From NCBI RefSeq assembly GCF_014189455.1, contig NZ_CP050296.1, positions 6,444,001 through 6,508,000 on the forward strand: a stretch of DNA of 64,000 nt, written 5' to 3'. The position numbers and the translations under genes were made by a program. This stretch comes from Mesorhizobium huakuii. Its GTDB lineage: Bacteria; Pseudomonadota; Alphaproteobacteria; Rhizobiales; Rhizobiaceae. Position 1 is the stretch's first letter. The number at the start of each line of letters is the position of its first letter. Below the pieces are notes generated by a model. That model saw nothing but the letters and a program-made list of their open reading frames with translations. It was not told the origin of the DNA and searched no databases. Positions 46,570-55,918 of this stretch are shown in pieces.

Positions 46570-46742
46570 ATGCCCGACCAGCCGGTCACAACCTACGTCG
46601 TCACCGTGTTCGAGAAACCGCAGTGGCGAACGGTGCTGATACGGTGCTGATCACCGAGGTTAAGGCCGAGGCCTTAGCCCGGGCGAGAGAGATCGGCGGC
46701 AAGGTTCGCGTCCAGACGATCACGCCGGAGGTGAAGCGCTAG
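46570..46742 (+). pseudogene. 53-aa gene broken by an 11-bp tandem duplication
   Basis: ATG 46570 after CTGGAGATG. MPDQPVTTYVVTVFEKPQWR runs to the exact tandem ACGGTGCTGAT (46630-46640 and 46641-46651), which shifts the frame into an early stop. Removing one copy gives RTVLITEVKAEALARARE and IGGKVRVQTITPEVKR to the stop at 46742. The restored protein is a small alpha/beta protein of unknown family. Confidence 0.72.
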
Positions 46743-46782
46743 GACCGAGGCAGCGGCTCCCTCCACCTGCCCGATCAGTGTT

Positions 46783-47037
46783 TCAATTGAGCCGGCGAAC
46801 GTAGACTATCGCGGCAGGGCTGCTATCCTGGTTGTTCAGTTCCTCATCCCCGCTCTCTGGGACCGTCCTTAGAGGACGATGCAAGACCCATGTGACTTCG
46901 AAAACGTCGAAAGCCCCAGGGTGGCTGAATTCAACGCGATCACCGACACAGGGCGGCATGTGAAAATCAAACATACCGAGCGATGTTTCTTTTGCGTCGC
47001 GCTGAGTCTCTACCGCTTCAAATGTGTTGATCATCAT
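46783..47037 (-). CDS. Small hypothetical protein (84 aa)
   Basis: Preceded by a strong GGGGGAG site. Beta-rich core: FDFHMPPCVGDRVEFSHPGA, FDVFEVTWVLHRPLRTVPES, PAAIVYVRRLN. The layout suggests a small barrel. Family unknown; the gene looks intact. Confidence 0.6.
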   Translation of the reverse strand: MMINTFEAVETQRDAKETSLGMFDFHMPPCVGDRVEFSHPGAFDVFEVTWVLHRPLRTVPESGDEELNNQDSSPAAIVYVRRLN

Positions 47038-47318
47038 TCTCCCCCTTCCGCAGCCTCACCCCAGCGCCGCCGCCATTCTCGGGGATGAATTCGACGCCAA
47101 TCGCGCCACGTCTCTAATCTGGTCGGCGCTCTCAAGCTCTTCGGCGAAGGATATACGGCTCATCTGAAACTCAAATCACCTTTTGTTGCCTCCACTCAAT
47201 TCCCGTCGACTTTTCCCAGCCTGCGGGAGTCGGAGAGTGCCGAAAAAAGGCGCTGCCGTAGCTGTAGATCTGCGTCAGACTTTACCGAAGCGGTGGGTGA
47301 GTGGAACCGGAGATAACG

Positions 47319-47516
47319 ATGCACGGTAATTGCCTACTTTCCGTCGCGCTCGCATTGTGCGCCGTGATGAAGCTTGGGAGATTTCAATTCATTGGTCCTG
47401 CAACCCGGCAAACATTTGATCTAAAAGGATTTGAGGATTTCCTCGGCAAAAGCGCATTTGCGTCGGATCAGATCGATATTCAAGTGATTGGTTGCCATTC
47501 GGCTTTCGCGGCCTAG
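47319..47516 (+). CDS. Possible small protein (65 aa)
   Basis: ATG 47319 after GGAGATAACG; a GTG at 47301 is also in frame. Hydrophobic start (MHGNCLLSVALALCAVM) followed by FQFIGPATRQTFDLKGFEDF. No family recognised. Confidence 0.35.
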   Translation: MHGNCLLSVALALCAVMKLGRFQFIGPATRQTFDLKGFEDFLGKSAFASDQIDIQVIGCHSAFAA

Positions 47517-48252
47517 TGGCGCGACCGTGCAAGCGGTGACGTGATGCATAGGGTGTTGACGTATCGCGCGCCAGCTGACCTGCTGCGAAGCACCTGCAGG
47601 AGCCGTGCCAACCGCAACAACGGCCCCGATTGCAACCACTACTGGGTTCAGGAACGCCCGGACCTCATCTGCAACACCGATCGGTGCCAACCAGTTCTCG
47701 ACCGAGGGCCAAGCGGCAGCCGGAGGTTTGACCGGCATGGATTCACCGGCGACCAGCAGTCGCAATCGCGCGTTATTGGGCATTGGCCCTCCGCGGAGCA
47801 GCGCAGCATTTCAGGCTACCGGGCTTGGTCAGGGTGCTTTCGCAGCCATTATCGTCGGGGTTGGTATTATGTCCTCGACGAACATCGATCACACCAGCAA
47901 GGAAAGGAAGCGACGTTGCAGCAACTGGTGGACAAAGCACTGCGGCAGGGGTGCCTCGATGACTTGAACGCCACGTCTTCCATCCCGCCGAGGCACTCAT
48001 AGGAAGTCGCGAACTGCCTCCGAATGGGGTATTTAAGCGAGGCCGAGGTGAAAAGCCGGGAGCGTTACCTTGGCATCCCGCTGCGCTAGACGCAGGAAAT
48101 TTTGGCCCGGCAGCCCGATGATGAATGCCGCCATGTCGGGTCTAAACAGGTGGAACGAGCTTGCATCAAGAGCGATCCCTGACGGCACCAGGAAGGCCAA
48201 CCAATAGAGAATAGTCGACTTAGTCCAATGCTAACCCAAGGCAGGCGAAACG
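47517..48252. other. Unresolved sequence with competing frames
   Basis: The minus-strand frame 47421-47783 contains AWPSVENWLAPIGVADEVRA and a hydrophobic FLNPVVVAIGAVVAVGTAPA, plausible for a membrane fragment. On the plus strand, TLQQLVDKALRQGCLDDLNA (about 47914-47975), then EVANCLRMGYLSEAEVKSRE and RYLGIPLR to 48090, looks like a broken small gene. Neither is recognised. Confidence 0.3.
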
Positions 48253-48807
48253 ATGCCAAACAAGCTTGTAATGATCATTCGTCATGCCGAAAAGCCGATC
48301 CCAGGTGGTCCGGACCTCGGGGTTACCGAACAGAGCGAAAGCGATCCCGCGTCGCTGACGGTGCGCGGCTGGCAACGCGCGGGAGGCCTTTGCCGATTTT
48401 TTTACGAGCCACCTCAACCTCTGGGCAGACCTGCATCAATTGTTGCGTCGGGCATGATCAAAAGAGATGATTCCGGCACACGGAGTAAGCGGCCTAGCCA
48501 GACAATCACCCCACTGGCAAGGCGCCTTGGCCTTGAGCCGGATGTCACTCATTCAAAGGGCCAAGAGCAGTTAGCGGCGGATGCCATCCGCACAGCCCAA
48601 TCACCGGTGTTGGTTAGCTGGCAACACGAGTCTATTCCTGCTCTGGCAGCTGCACTTGTCGGTGGCACAGGGACCGCTCCGCAATCATGGCCCGACGACG
48701 ATTTCGACAGCATCTGGGTCCTGGAAGCAGACGAGGCAAATGTCTGGTCTTTCTCGCGGGAACGCCAAGCACTCCTGGATGGTGATGACACCGGTCAATT
48801 GAGTTGA
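48253..48807 (+). CDS. Histidine-phosphatase-like protein (184 aa)
   Basis: N-terminal VMIIRHAEKP supplies the catalytic RH motif of the phosphoglycerate-mutase-like superfamily (nucleophilic histidine). A second histidine occurs in VLVSWQHESIPALAAAL, matching the late H of the fold. Between them are TVRGWQRAGGL and SQTITPLARRLGL, both usual. Likely cytoplasmic; substrate unknown. Intact. Confidence 0.82.
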   Translation: MPNKLVMIIRHAEKPIPGGPDLGVTEQSESDPASLTVRGWQRAGGLCRFFYEPPQPLGRPASIVASGMIKRDDSGTRSKRPSQTITPLARRLGLEPDVTHSKGQEQLAADAIRTAQSPVLVSWQHESIPALAAALVGGTGTAPQSWPDDDFDSIWVLEADEANVWSFSRERQALLDGDDTGQLS

Positions 48808-48948
48808 GTGTCTAGTTTGGATCGATATTGCTGATTTAGTATCCGTCGGGACGGCAGCATGGCTCTTGGAGGGATCAACCCGGCCAGACTTGCCGCAGCC
48901 TCAAAGTTAGGAGAGCTGAGACGTTTCACGTCGGTGAAAGAGTGATCG

Positions 48949-49160
48949 TCACCTATTCGACGAAGGCCAGCAAGCTGGCGGCTTCGAGTATTCACCCTGC
49001 CAGCGGGTGCTCCGAAAGCTGCCAAGAAACCCTGTGACGGCAAACCGCCAGGCGGCAGGCATCGGCAACATCGCTCTGTTCGCCGCAGCGGCGGCGAGCA
49101 GTCCAATCACGAAAGCACCGCCGCTACGCGCTCTAAATGCTACCGGCAGCTCCCCCAGGC
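48949..49160 (-). pseudogene. Possible fragment of a FluC/CrcB-like fluoride channel
   Basis: The minus strand reads GGAFVIGLLAAAAANRAML, then PAAWRFAVTGFLGSF. This resembles the CrcB core GxFxIGLL and LRxFxVTGFLGGFTTFS. The following TTFS part is not readable and both ends are missing. Short match, so tentative. Confidence 0.4.
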
Positions 49161-49295
49161 ATCCGCCTGAGCGCGTCAAGGAGGCGGCCAATGCCCCACC
49201 CAAACATGCATCTATTAATGAGGCATTATCGCCGCAACCCGAGCCACATTATCGATCATTCGATCGGCGAACGCCGGGTCTGTTTGAGATTTGCT

Positions 49296-50114
49296 TCACG
49301 GAGTGTCGCCGACCATGCCTGAAAACAGCACTGAGCCGCGCTGCTCGAGAAGCGACAGCGAGGTGTAATCCAGGATCGATAGGCCCCCGTCGGCGACCAA
49401 GGTTTGGCCCGTGATGAACGAAGCCTCATCGCTTGCTAGGAACGCGACTGCCGCAGCAATTTCGGCCGGGGTGCCCATCCGGCCGAACACGCTTGGCGCC
49501 ACGGCCCAGTCGCCGGTACCAGATGCGGGCGCCGCTGCATCGGTTTCGGTGGCAATTCAGCCAGGACTGACGCAATTCGCCCGGATACGATGCGGAGCAC
49601 CTTCGATGGCCAACGATCGTGTGAGCGCCTCAACCGCCGCCTTGGCGACGCAGTAAAGGCCCCAGTTGCCGTGTAAGGTAGCCGTGGACGATATGTTCAC
49701 AATCGCACCGCAGCCGGAATCTCGCATCACCGGCAACGCGTAGGAGGCTACGAAAAAGGTGGAGTCCAGGTTGGCGCCGCGCATCTTGTCCCATCTCGCT
49801 CCGGGGCGATCGCCCGGTTCGATCCCGCCCCGGCGCGAACCGGCGCCTGCGTTGTTGATCACAACCCGCAGCCGCCCCCAATGGCCGATTTGGCCGATCA
49901 TATCCTCGACTTGGTGCTCTTCCGATAGATCGCACGGGAAAAAGCGGGCTTCGCCCTTAATCTCCTTTGCTTCCGCTTCAACGGCGCGGCCCTTCTCGCG
50001 ATCGCGGCCTGCGAACGCCAGCCGGGCTCCCTCTTTCAGGAAATAGCGGACGATTCCGCGGCCTATCCCCGAATTCCCGCCGGTCACGAGAACGTCCTTA
50101 CCTTCAAACCGCAT
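49296..50114 (-). pseudogene. Short-chain dehydrogenase/reductase with one nonsense codon
   Basis: Complete SDR fold from ATG 50114 (MRFEGKDVLVTG) with the cofactor motif TGGNSGIG, NNAGAG, catalytic serine in IVNISSTATLHG, YCVAK (Tyr-x-x-x-Lys), and the C-terminal end [20 protein letters not shown] and [10 protein letters not shown]. The only lesion seen is a TGA at about 49554, immediately after NCVSPG, where related enzymes usually have W (SPGWIxTE). Oxidoreductase using NAD(P); substrate unknown. Confidence 0.85.
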
Positions 50115-50239
50115 GATACCTCGTGCAGACGGTGCAGATGCGCGCAAATTGCGGCATCTTCGATCCATTGCGCCTGAGAAACGGTGGACCGAAACAGGGA
50201 TATGCCTCGCTATTCAATTCAGCGTCAGTGCCACAACGG

Positions 50240-50480
50240 GTAGGGGATTGGACATCGACTCTGCACGGTTCCGATGTGGTGAGCGGGTCTTGATCCAGTC
50301 GTTTTATCGCGGCCACGGTGTCGCGAGTCTGGCGCACCGCTTCAAGCTCCGTTCGCGCCTTGTCGAGGACGACACGACCGGTAGGCGTAAGCCGAACCTG
50401 TCGCGTACTGCGAATGAAGAGCTGAACGCCGAGCGGGATCGACGCCGCGCAATATCCGGTCTCGCTGACAGCCAGTTGTC
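50240..50480 (-). pseudogene. LysR-type regulator fragment
   Basis: The minus strand reads PLGVQLFIRSTRQVRLTPTG, RVVLDKARTELEAVRQTRDT, the end of a LysR HTH and its linker helix. The first helices and the effector domain are absent. Not part of the repeated GcvA-like gene; a different LysR. Confidence 0.65.
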
Positions 50481-50558
50481 AGCTGTGTCGTGAGACATTG
50501 TTTCCGAATAGCCGCAAAGCCGATTCGCCGGCGCAGGATCCAGTGTGGAACGCAGCCC

Positions 50559-51410
50559 ATGAAACAGATTGCCCTGTCGCTTTTCGTGATCGCGTCTTCG
50601 GGCGCCTACGTCTGGGACCAAGCGGGCAAGGGGCCTACCGGCGACGTGATCGACACCGCAGGCCCCGCCAGTGCCGCCGAGAAGAGCGTGCTGCTGCCCA
50701 CTGCTCCGGTCGACCCCGTTCCAACTGGTCCCGTTCCGGCGCCTACCCCGCCATCGCCTGGAATCTCCCAACGGAATGTGCGGCTCGAGCCTCCAGCGAC
50801 CACGCCGACCATGGTTGGCAGTGAAACCACGGCGGCGATTGCTGCTCCCGCCCAAGAGCAGCCGGCACAAGAGCCGCCAGCTCCCGAAAGGCCATCGCTT
50901 GCAGTCGACCGCCCGCAGGTTTCCCTGGCGCCCGCCCCACCGCCGGAACAGGCGCCGGCCAAGCTCGTCATCGATGCCACGCCGCAGACAGCGGCCTTCG
51001 CCATAACCCCGGCGGTCTACATCCCCGTTCCCCAACCGAGGCCGAATTATCCGCAAGCACCAGCCCGCGTCATCAAGGCCGGTATGAAGCCGCCCGTGAA
51101 TCCGGGTACGAAGCCGGCCAGGCACGGCTTTGCCGACGGCACCTACATCGGCCCCGTCACCGATGCCTATTACGGCCTCATCCAGATTCAGGCTTCCATC
51201 CAGGGCGGCCGTCTCACCGCGCTCAAAGTGCTGAAATACCCGAATGACCGCCGCACTTCGATCAACATCAATCGGCAGGCGCTGCCCATGCTGCGTGACG
51301 AAGCGATCAGTGCGCAGAGCGCCAATGTCGACATCGTTTCGGGCGCCACGCTGACCAGCAAAGCCTTCATCCAGTCGCTTGGCGGCGCGTTGAAGAAAGC
51401 GTCGTCCTGA
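50559..51410 (+). CDS. Exported FMN-binding flavoprotein
   Basis: 283 residues. An N-terminal membrane anchor or signal (MKQIALSLFVIASSGAYVW) is followed by a proline/alanine-rich spacer (about 45-185) and an FMN_bind domain (about 190-283): GTYIGPVTDAYYGLIQIQAS, then DIVSGATLTSKAFIQSL. The SGATxT motif is the site where ApbE attaches FMN to a threonine. Expected to be a periplasmic flavin electron carrier. ApbE follows after 4 bases and a membrane reductase after that, so one operon. Confidence 0.88.
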   Translation: MKQIALSLFVIASSGAYVWDQAGKGPTGDVIDTAGPASAAEKSVLLPTAPVDPVPTGPVPAPTPPSPGISQRNVRLEPPATTPTMVGSETTAAIAAPAQEQPAQEPPAPERPSLAVDRPQVSLAPAPPPEQAPAKLVIDATPQTAAFAITPAVYIPVPQPRPNYPQAPARVIKAGMKPPVNPGTKPARHGFADGTYIGPVTDAYYGLIQIQASIQGGRLTALKVLKYPNDRRTSININRQALPMLRDEAISAQSANVDIVSGATLTSKAFIQSLGGALKKASS

Positions 51411-51414
51411 TTCG

Positions 51415-52158
51415 ATGCGCGAGACTCGGCTTCTAATGGGCATGCCCATCACCGTCGACATCGGCGGCGCCTTGGGCGCGGCACTTGTCGACACGGTCTT
51501 CGACTACTTCGGGCATATAGACCGGCGATTCAGCACCTATAGGGCTGACAGCGAGATTTCGGCCATCAACCGGGGTGACCTTCCGGTCCGTGACTGGAGC
51601 GGCGAGATGATGGACGTTCTGGCCCTCGCCGCTCAGACGAAAAACCAGACGGATGGATATTTCGACATCCGCAAGCCAGACGGTTCGCTGGACCCGTCCG
51701 GCATCGTCAAGGGCTGGGCCATTCGCAACGCGGCCGGAATCGTTCAGCGGGCCGGCGTCGGCGATTTCTTCATAGAGGCGGGCGGCGACATCCAGTCCTG
51801 GGGCAGGAATGCTTCGGGCCTCGACTGGAGCGTCGGCATCCGCAATCCCTTCAATGCCGATGAGATCATCAAGGTCGTCTATCCGCGCGGGCACGGCGTC
51901 GCCACCTCCGGCACCTATGCGCGCGGACAGCACATTTACAATCCGCTTGGAGTTGGCGGCCCGATCACCGAGATCGTCAGCCTCACCGTAATCGGGTCGG
52001 ATGTGTTCGAAGCTGACCGTTTCGCTACTGCCGCCTTCGCCATGGGCCGCGATGGCATTCTCTTCATAGAGCAGACGCCGGGCCTCGAAGGTTACGTCAT
52101 CGGCAGCAATGGCCGCGCCACGCCGACAAGCGGCTTTGGAGCCTTTAGCCGGCCATGA
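51415..52158 (+). CDS. apbE: FAD:protein FMN transferase ApbE
   Basis: 247 residues, shorter than the usual 300-350 because the N-terminal lipoprotein signal is absent. Core motifs: METRLLMGMP-like start (MRETRLLMGMPITVDIGGAL), RFSTYRADSEISAINRG, DPSGIVKGWAI, FIEAGGDIQSWG and GVATSGTYARG. The enzyme uses FAD and Mg2+ to attach FMN to threonine, here most likely in the adjacent FMN-binding protein. The missing export signal would place it in the cytoplasm unless the start is misjudged; note as odd. Confidence 0.9.
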   Translation: MRETRLLMGMPITVDIGGALGAALVDTVFDYFGHIDRRFSTYRADSEISAINRGDLPVRDWSGEMMDVLALAAQTKNQTDGYFDIRKPDGSLDPSGIVKGWAIRNAAGIVQRAGVGDFFIEAGGDIQSWGRNASGLDWSVGIRNPFNADEIIKVVYPRGHGVATSGTYARGQHIYNPLGVGGPITEIVSLTVIGSDVFEADRFATAAFAMGRDGILFIEQTPGLEGYVIGSNGRATPTSGFGAFSRP

Positions 52159-53670
52159 TCAAGACCATCGACCGGTTCCTCGACCATCAGACCATGTACC
52201 GGCTGGTCCTCTACTATCTGATCGCGTTGCTGGGCACGGCCTTCGTGCTCGGCTTCTTCAAGCTTGTGCCGCATGATCCGGTCATGCTCGCCTTCACGAC
52301 GGGGCTGATGCTGGCCGCCTGCTGGATCGCCAACAGGGTTTTTGCCGCCGTCTTCAAGGTTCCGGCCAACAACGAGTCGGTCTACATCACAGCCCTCATC
52401 CTGGCGCTCATCCTCGATCCGGTGGCCGCCACGGACCTCAAGGGGATAGGCGCGGTGGTGTTCGCCTGCGTCTGGGCGATTTCATCCAAGTTCATCCTCG
52501 CCATCGGCAGGAAACACCTCTTCAATCCCGCCGCACTGGGCGTGGCGCTGACCGCGCTGCTTCTCGACCAGCCGGCCACCTGGTGGGGTGGGCGGCAATT
52601 TGCCATTGCTTCCCGTCGTCCTTGCCGGCGGCATCCTCATCGTGCGCAAGCTGCGCCGGCTCGATCTGGTCGCCACCTTCGGTGTGGTCGCGCTGGCGAC
52701 AATTCTGGCGACCACCGAGCCGTCGCAATACGCCACCGCGTTGACGGAGACGCTGGGCTCATCGCCGCTGCTGTTCTTCGCCTTCGTGATGCTGACGGAG
52801 CCGCTGACGGCGCCAACGACACGGTGGCCGCGCATCGCCTTCGCCGCCATCGTCGGCTTCCTGTTCGCGCCCAACATCCATGTCGGTTCGCTCTATTTCA
52901 CACCGGAACTGGCGCTTCTGACCGGCAATCTCTTTGCCTACGCCGTGAGCCCGAAAGGACGTTTCGTGCTGACGCTCGAACGCATCGAGCAATCGGCCGT
53001 AGACAGCTACGATTTCATCTTCAGCTCACCGCGAAAGCTTGCCTTCCAGGCCGGCCAGTATCTGGAATGGACGCTTGGTCTCGACCGATCGGACAATCGC
53101 GGCAACCGCCGCTATTTCACGGTCGCATCGGCGCCCACGGAGCAATCCATACGACTTGGCGTCAAGTTCTACCCGCAATCGAGCGCCTTCAAGCAAATGC
53201 TGGGCACGATGAAGCCGGGCAGCACGATCCACGCCTCCCAACTGGCCGGCGACTTCACCCTGCCGGCCAATCCCGAGACCAAGATTGCCTTCCTGGCCGG
53301 CGGCATCGGCATCACGCCATTCCGCTCGATGCTGCAATATCTCATCGACAGCCGTGAAAAGCGGCCGATCGTCGTCCTCTACGGAGCCGAGACCCGGCAG
53401 GACATCGCCTATCGCGATGTGCTCGGCGAGGCGAGGCGGGAACTGGGCATCAGGACGGTGTTTGCCGTGGCTCGGGGGCCGAGCGCGGCCAGTATCCCGG
53501 CTACATCGACGCGCGCCTAGTGCGCCTCGCCATCCCCGACTATCTGGAGCGGACCTTCTACATTTCCGGGCCCCAGGCCATGGTCAAGGCGCTGCGCGAC
53601 ACGCTGCTGGCCATGGGCGTTCGCCGTTCGAAGATAAAGGTCGACTATTTCCCCGGCTTTGCCGAAACCG
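52155..53670 (+). pseudogene. NqrB/RnfD-like membrane protein fused to an FNR-type reductase, two frameshifts
   Basis: Overlaps apbE by four bases. Residues 1-240 form about eight hydrophobic helices of the RnfD/NqrB type (NESVYITALILALILDP, HLFNPAALGVALTALLL, SPLLFFAFVMLTEPLTAPTT). A ferredoxin-NADP reductase-like part follows: GNRRYFTVASAPTE (flavin), IAFLAGGIGITPFRSML (nucleotide), FYISGPQAMVKAL. One extra G in the run at 52584-52587 and one missing G near 53475 break the frame; both are homopolymers. If intact, it would pass electrons from NAD(P)H through the membrane to the FMN protein. Confidence 0.85.
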
Positions 53671-54050
53671 AGCTGGCCGACGAGATCGAGAAGAGCGCCG
53701 GAGCGATCCGACGTCATGTCGAGCGGGAACTCGCGCGCGCCCGTCTGGCGCCCGGCGTTTCCGGCAAGGCATCGTGCCGGGTCAGGGAAGCCGCGGCCGG
53801 CGTCATCGCCGTCATCAAGCGCACGCCGGGCGGCAAGCAGCTCTCGTTCCTGATCGACGTCGCGGAGGATTTTGTGGCGCCGGTCGAAGAAGGCGACCTT
53901 TCGGAGATCCTGGGCAATCTGGTGGAGAACGCGGCGCGCTTCGCAAGATCCTCGGTTCAGGTCAATGCGTGGGCAAGCGAGGGCGAGGTGTCGATCGCCG
54001 TCGCCGATGACGGCCCGGGCATCCCTAATGCGGACCGGGAATCCGCACTG
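53668..54050 (+). pseudogene. Inverted piece of the sensor histidine kinase (ATPase half)
   Basis: The plus strand directly after the reductase reads ELADEIEKSAGAIRRHVERE, LARARLAPGV, DLSEILGNLVENAARFARSS and VSIAVADDGPGIPNADRESA. These are the end of a HisKA domain and the ATPase N and G1 boxes. It fits exactly where the minus-strand kinase at 54060-54847 ends after its H-box, so this is the missing half, inverted. The C-terminal G2 box (GLGLAIV) is absent. Confidence 0.85.
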
Positions 54051-54059
54051 TCACGCAAG

Positions 54060-54847
54060 GCCCGGATGTCGGCCGACAGCACCTGCAGTGGCGTCTTGAG
54101 GCCGTGCGCCAGGTCGGTGGCGCGCGACCGGGCGCGCGCAAGGGCCTTCTCCTGCGCATCGAGCAGGCGGTTGATTTCGTCGGCGAGCGGCTGCACCTCG
54201 CTCGGCGCCGCCACGTCAAGCCGCGCGGTTCGCTGCGCGATCACGTTTCGAACGGCGACCCTCAGGTTTTCCAGCGGCGCGAGGCCAACGGTGATCTGGA
54301 TGAAGAAGGCCGCCATGAGGGCGGCGGCAAGCAGGACGAGCGCGGGGACAAGATCGCGGACATATTCGCGCACCGACACTGTGACGCTGTGATGGTCTTC
54401 CGCCACGATGGCGCGAAAGGAGCGGCCATCGGGATCGGTGATGGTGCGCACGACGGCCACGGTGAGTTCGCCGCCCGGCCCCTTGAGCTCCTCGATCTTT
54501 CTCAGTTCTCCGCTGGCCCCCTGGTCGGGCAAGGCAAGCGTTGCATCCCACAATGAACGCGAGCGGATCAGGCTATGGCTGGCCAGGTCTTCCACCTGCC
54601 AGTAATGACCGGACAGCGGGTTGGCGAAGCGCGGGTCGGTCAGGTCCGGCGCGACCGACAGCCGGCCGTCGGCCGCGAAGCTGGTCGCGCCGATCAACTC
54701 GTTGAGATCGACGGTCAGTTCGCTGACGATGCGCCGCTCGACATTCTTTTCGAACAGATAGCGCAGCCCGACCCCGGCGATGGCAAGGGCGACGAGGATC
54801 GAGATGGTTGCCGCCGACCAGAGCCTGAAGCGGATCGAGTTGCCCAT
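54060..54847 (-). pseudogene. Sensor histidine kinase, N-terminal half
   Basis: From ATG 54847: helix 1 (ISILVALAIAGVGLRYLF), a periplasmic domain of about 135 residues (WQVEDLASHSLIRSRSLWDA), helix 2 (LVPALVLLAAALMAAFF), HAMP-like linker and H-box RATDLAHGLKTPLQVLSADI with the phospho-accepting histidine. Homology then stops (about 54060) and the remaining frame is antisense to the inverted half. PhoQ/CreC-like layout. The start overlaps the response-regulator stop, so they were one operon. Confidence 0.88.
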
Positions 54848-55512
54848 CAGGGAGGCCCGTCGGGGACGAGATATCCGAACCCGCGCCGCGTTTCGATGAC
54901 ATCGTTGCCGAGCTTGCGGCGCAGGCGCGCGACGATGACCTCGATTGCATTGGGATCGCGATCATTGCCGGAATCATACAAATGCTCGGCGAGTTCGGTC
55001 GGGGCCACCACGCGCCCGGCATGATGCATCAGGAACGCCATCAGCCGGTATTCCAGCGGCGACAGCGCGACGGGAACGCCACGCAGCGAAATGCGCATCT
55101 GGCGCGTGTCCAGCAGCAAGGGGCCGGATTTCAACACCGGTGCCGACTGGCCCGTTGAACGGCGTAGGATCGCGCGCAGCCGCGCCAGCAGTTCTTCCAT
55201 TTCAAACGGCTTGGGCAGGTAGTCGTCGGCGCCGGCATTGATGCCCTCGACGCGCTCGGTCCAAAGCCCCCTCGCCGTCAGGATCAGGACCGGAAAGCGA
55301 CGCGAATTGGCCCGCCAGCGCTTCAGCACCGTGAGACCATCGAGCTTTGGCAGTCCGAGATCCAGGATCGCGGCGTCGTAATTCTCGACATCGCCCGCGA
55401 ACCAGGCGGCTTCGCCGTCGCGCACGGTATCGACGGCCATTCCCGCGGCCTTGAGCACCGCCGCGATGTCGCTCGCGATCCTCGGCTCGTCTTCGGCAAG
55501 GAGGATCTTCAT
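54847..55512 (-). CDS. OmpR-family response regulator
   Basis: 221 residues from ATG 55512 (MKILLAEDEPRIASDIAAVL). The receiver domain has acidic residues EDE, phospho-accepting aspartate in AAILDLGLPKLDG, threonine in LILTARG and lysine in YLPKPFEMEEL. The C-terminal winged helix has LSPLEYRLMAFLMHHAGRVV and VIVARLRRKLG. Intact. Its start overlaps the PepSY gene's stop (ATGA) and its stop overlaps the kinase start, indicating a coupled operon. Likely controls the redox genes around it (inference). Confidence 0.93.
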   Translation of the reverse strand: MKILLAEDEPRIASDIAAVLKAAGMAVDTVRDGEAAWFAGDVENYDAAILDLGLPKLDGLTVLKRWRANSRRFPVLILTARGLWTERVEGINAGADDYLPKPFEMEELLARLRAILRRSTGQSAPVLKSGPLLLDTRQMRISLRGVPVALSPLEYRLMAFLMHHAGRVVAPTELAEHLYDSGNDRDPNAIEVIVARLRRKLGNDVIETRRGFGYLVPDGPP

Positions 55513-55838
55513 CAGTCGCCGCCCCTGCTGCGCATCAGCACTCCGGTGCCGGCGTCCACGTCGACGACCCTGCGGCGGCCGTCGGCGGCAACGATCTGGA
55601 ACCGATAGACCCATCTGTTGGCTATCCGGATAAAATCGACGGCCACGATGTCGCCAGGCGCTTCAGCCTGAACCAGCCCAAGGATGCTGTTCAGCCCTTT
55701 GATTTCGCCACGTTCATAAAGGTCACGCGCCCGGTCATGGTCACCGTCATCATCGACGTCCGCGCGCGCGGCGGAAGGGCCGGCGAGAATGAGCCCGCAC
55801 AGACCAAGCACCGCCAGGCATTTCAGCATCGCTTTCAT
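55512..55838 (-). CDS. Periplasmic PepSY-domain protein (108 aa)
   Basis: Signal peptide MKAMLKCLAVLGLCGLILAG ending near ARA. The mature domain ARDLYERGEIKGLNSILGLV, DIVAVDFIRIANRWVYRFQI and GRRRVVDVDAGTGVLMRSRG is a PepSY fold. PepSY proteins often accompany sensor kinases or membrane oxidoreductases in this kind of operon. First gene of the coupled PepSY-regulator-kinase unit. Confidence 0.88.
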   Translation of the reverse strand: MKAMLKCLAVLGLCGLILAGPSAARADVDDDGDHDRARDLYERGEIKGLNSILGLVQAEAPGDIVAVDFIRIANRWVYRFQIVAADGRRRVVDVDAGTGVLMRSRGGD

Positions 55839-55918
55839 CCATGGACCACGTGCCTTGAGTCTAGACACTGCAAGCGGCACCACCCTGCATGCATTGGCCT
55901 GTCTAGACCGAACCGCGG

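Noticed and set aside
50304..51494. Long minus-strand open frame (396 codons) opposite the FMN-binding protein
   Set aside because: Composition is dominated by Arg, Gly and Leu from antisense reading of the proline-rich spacer; the plus-strand gene is clearly the real one.
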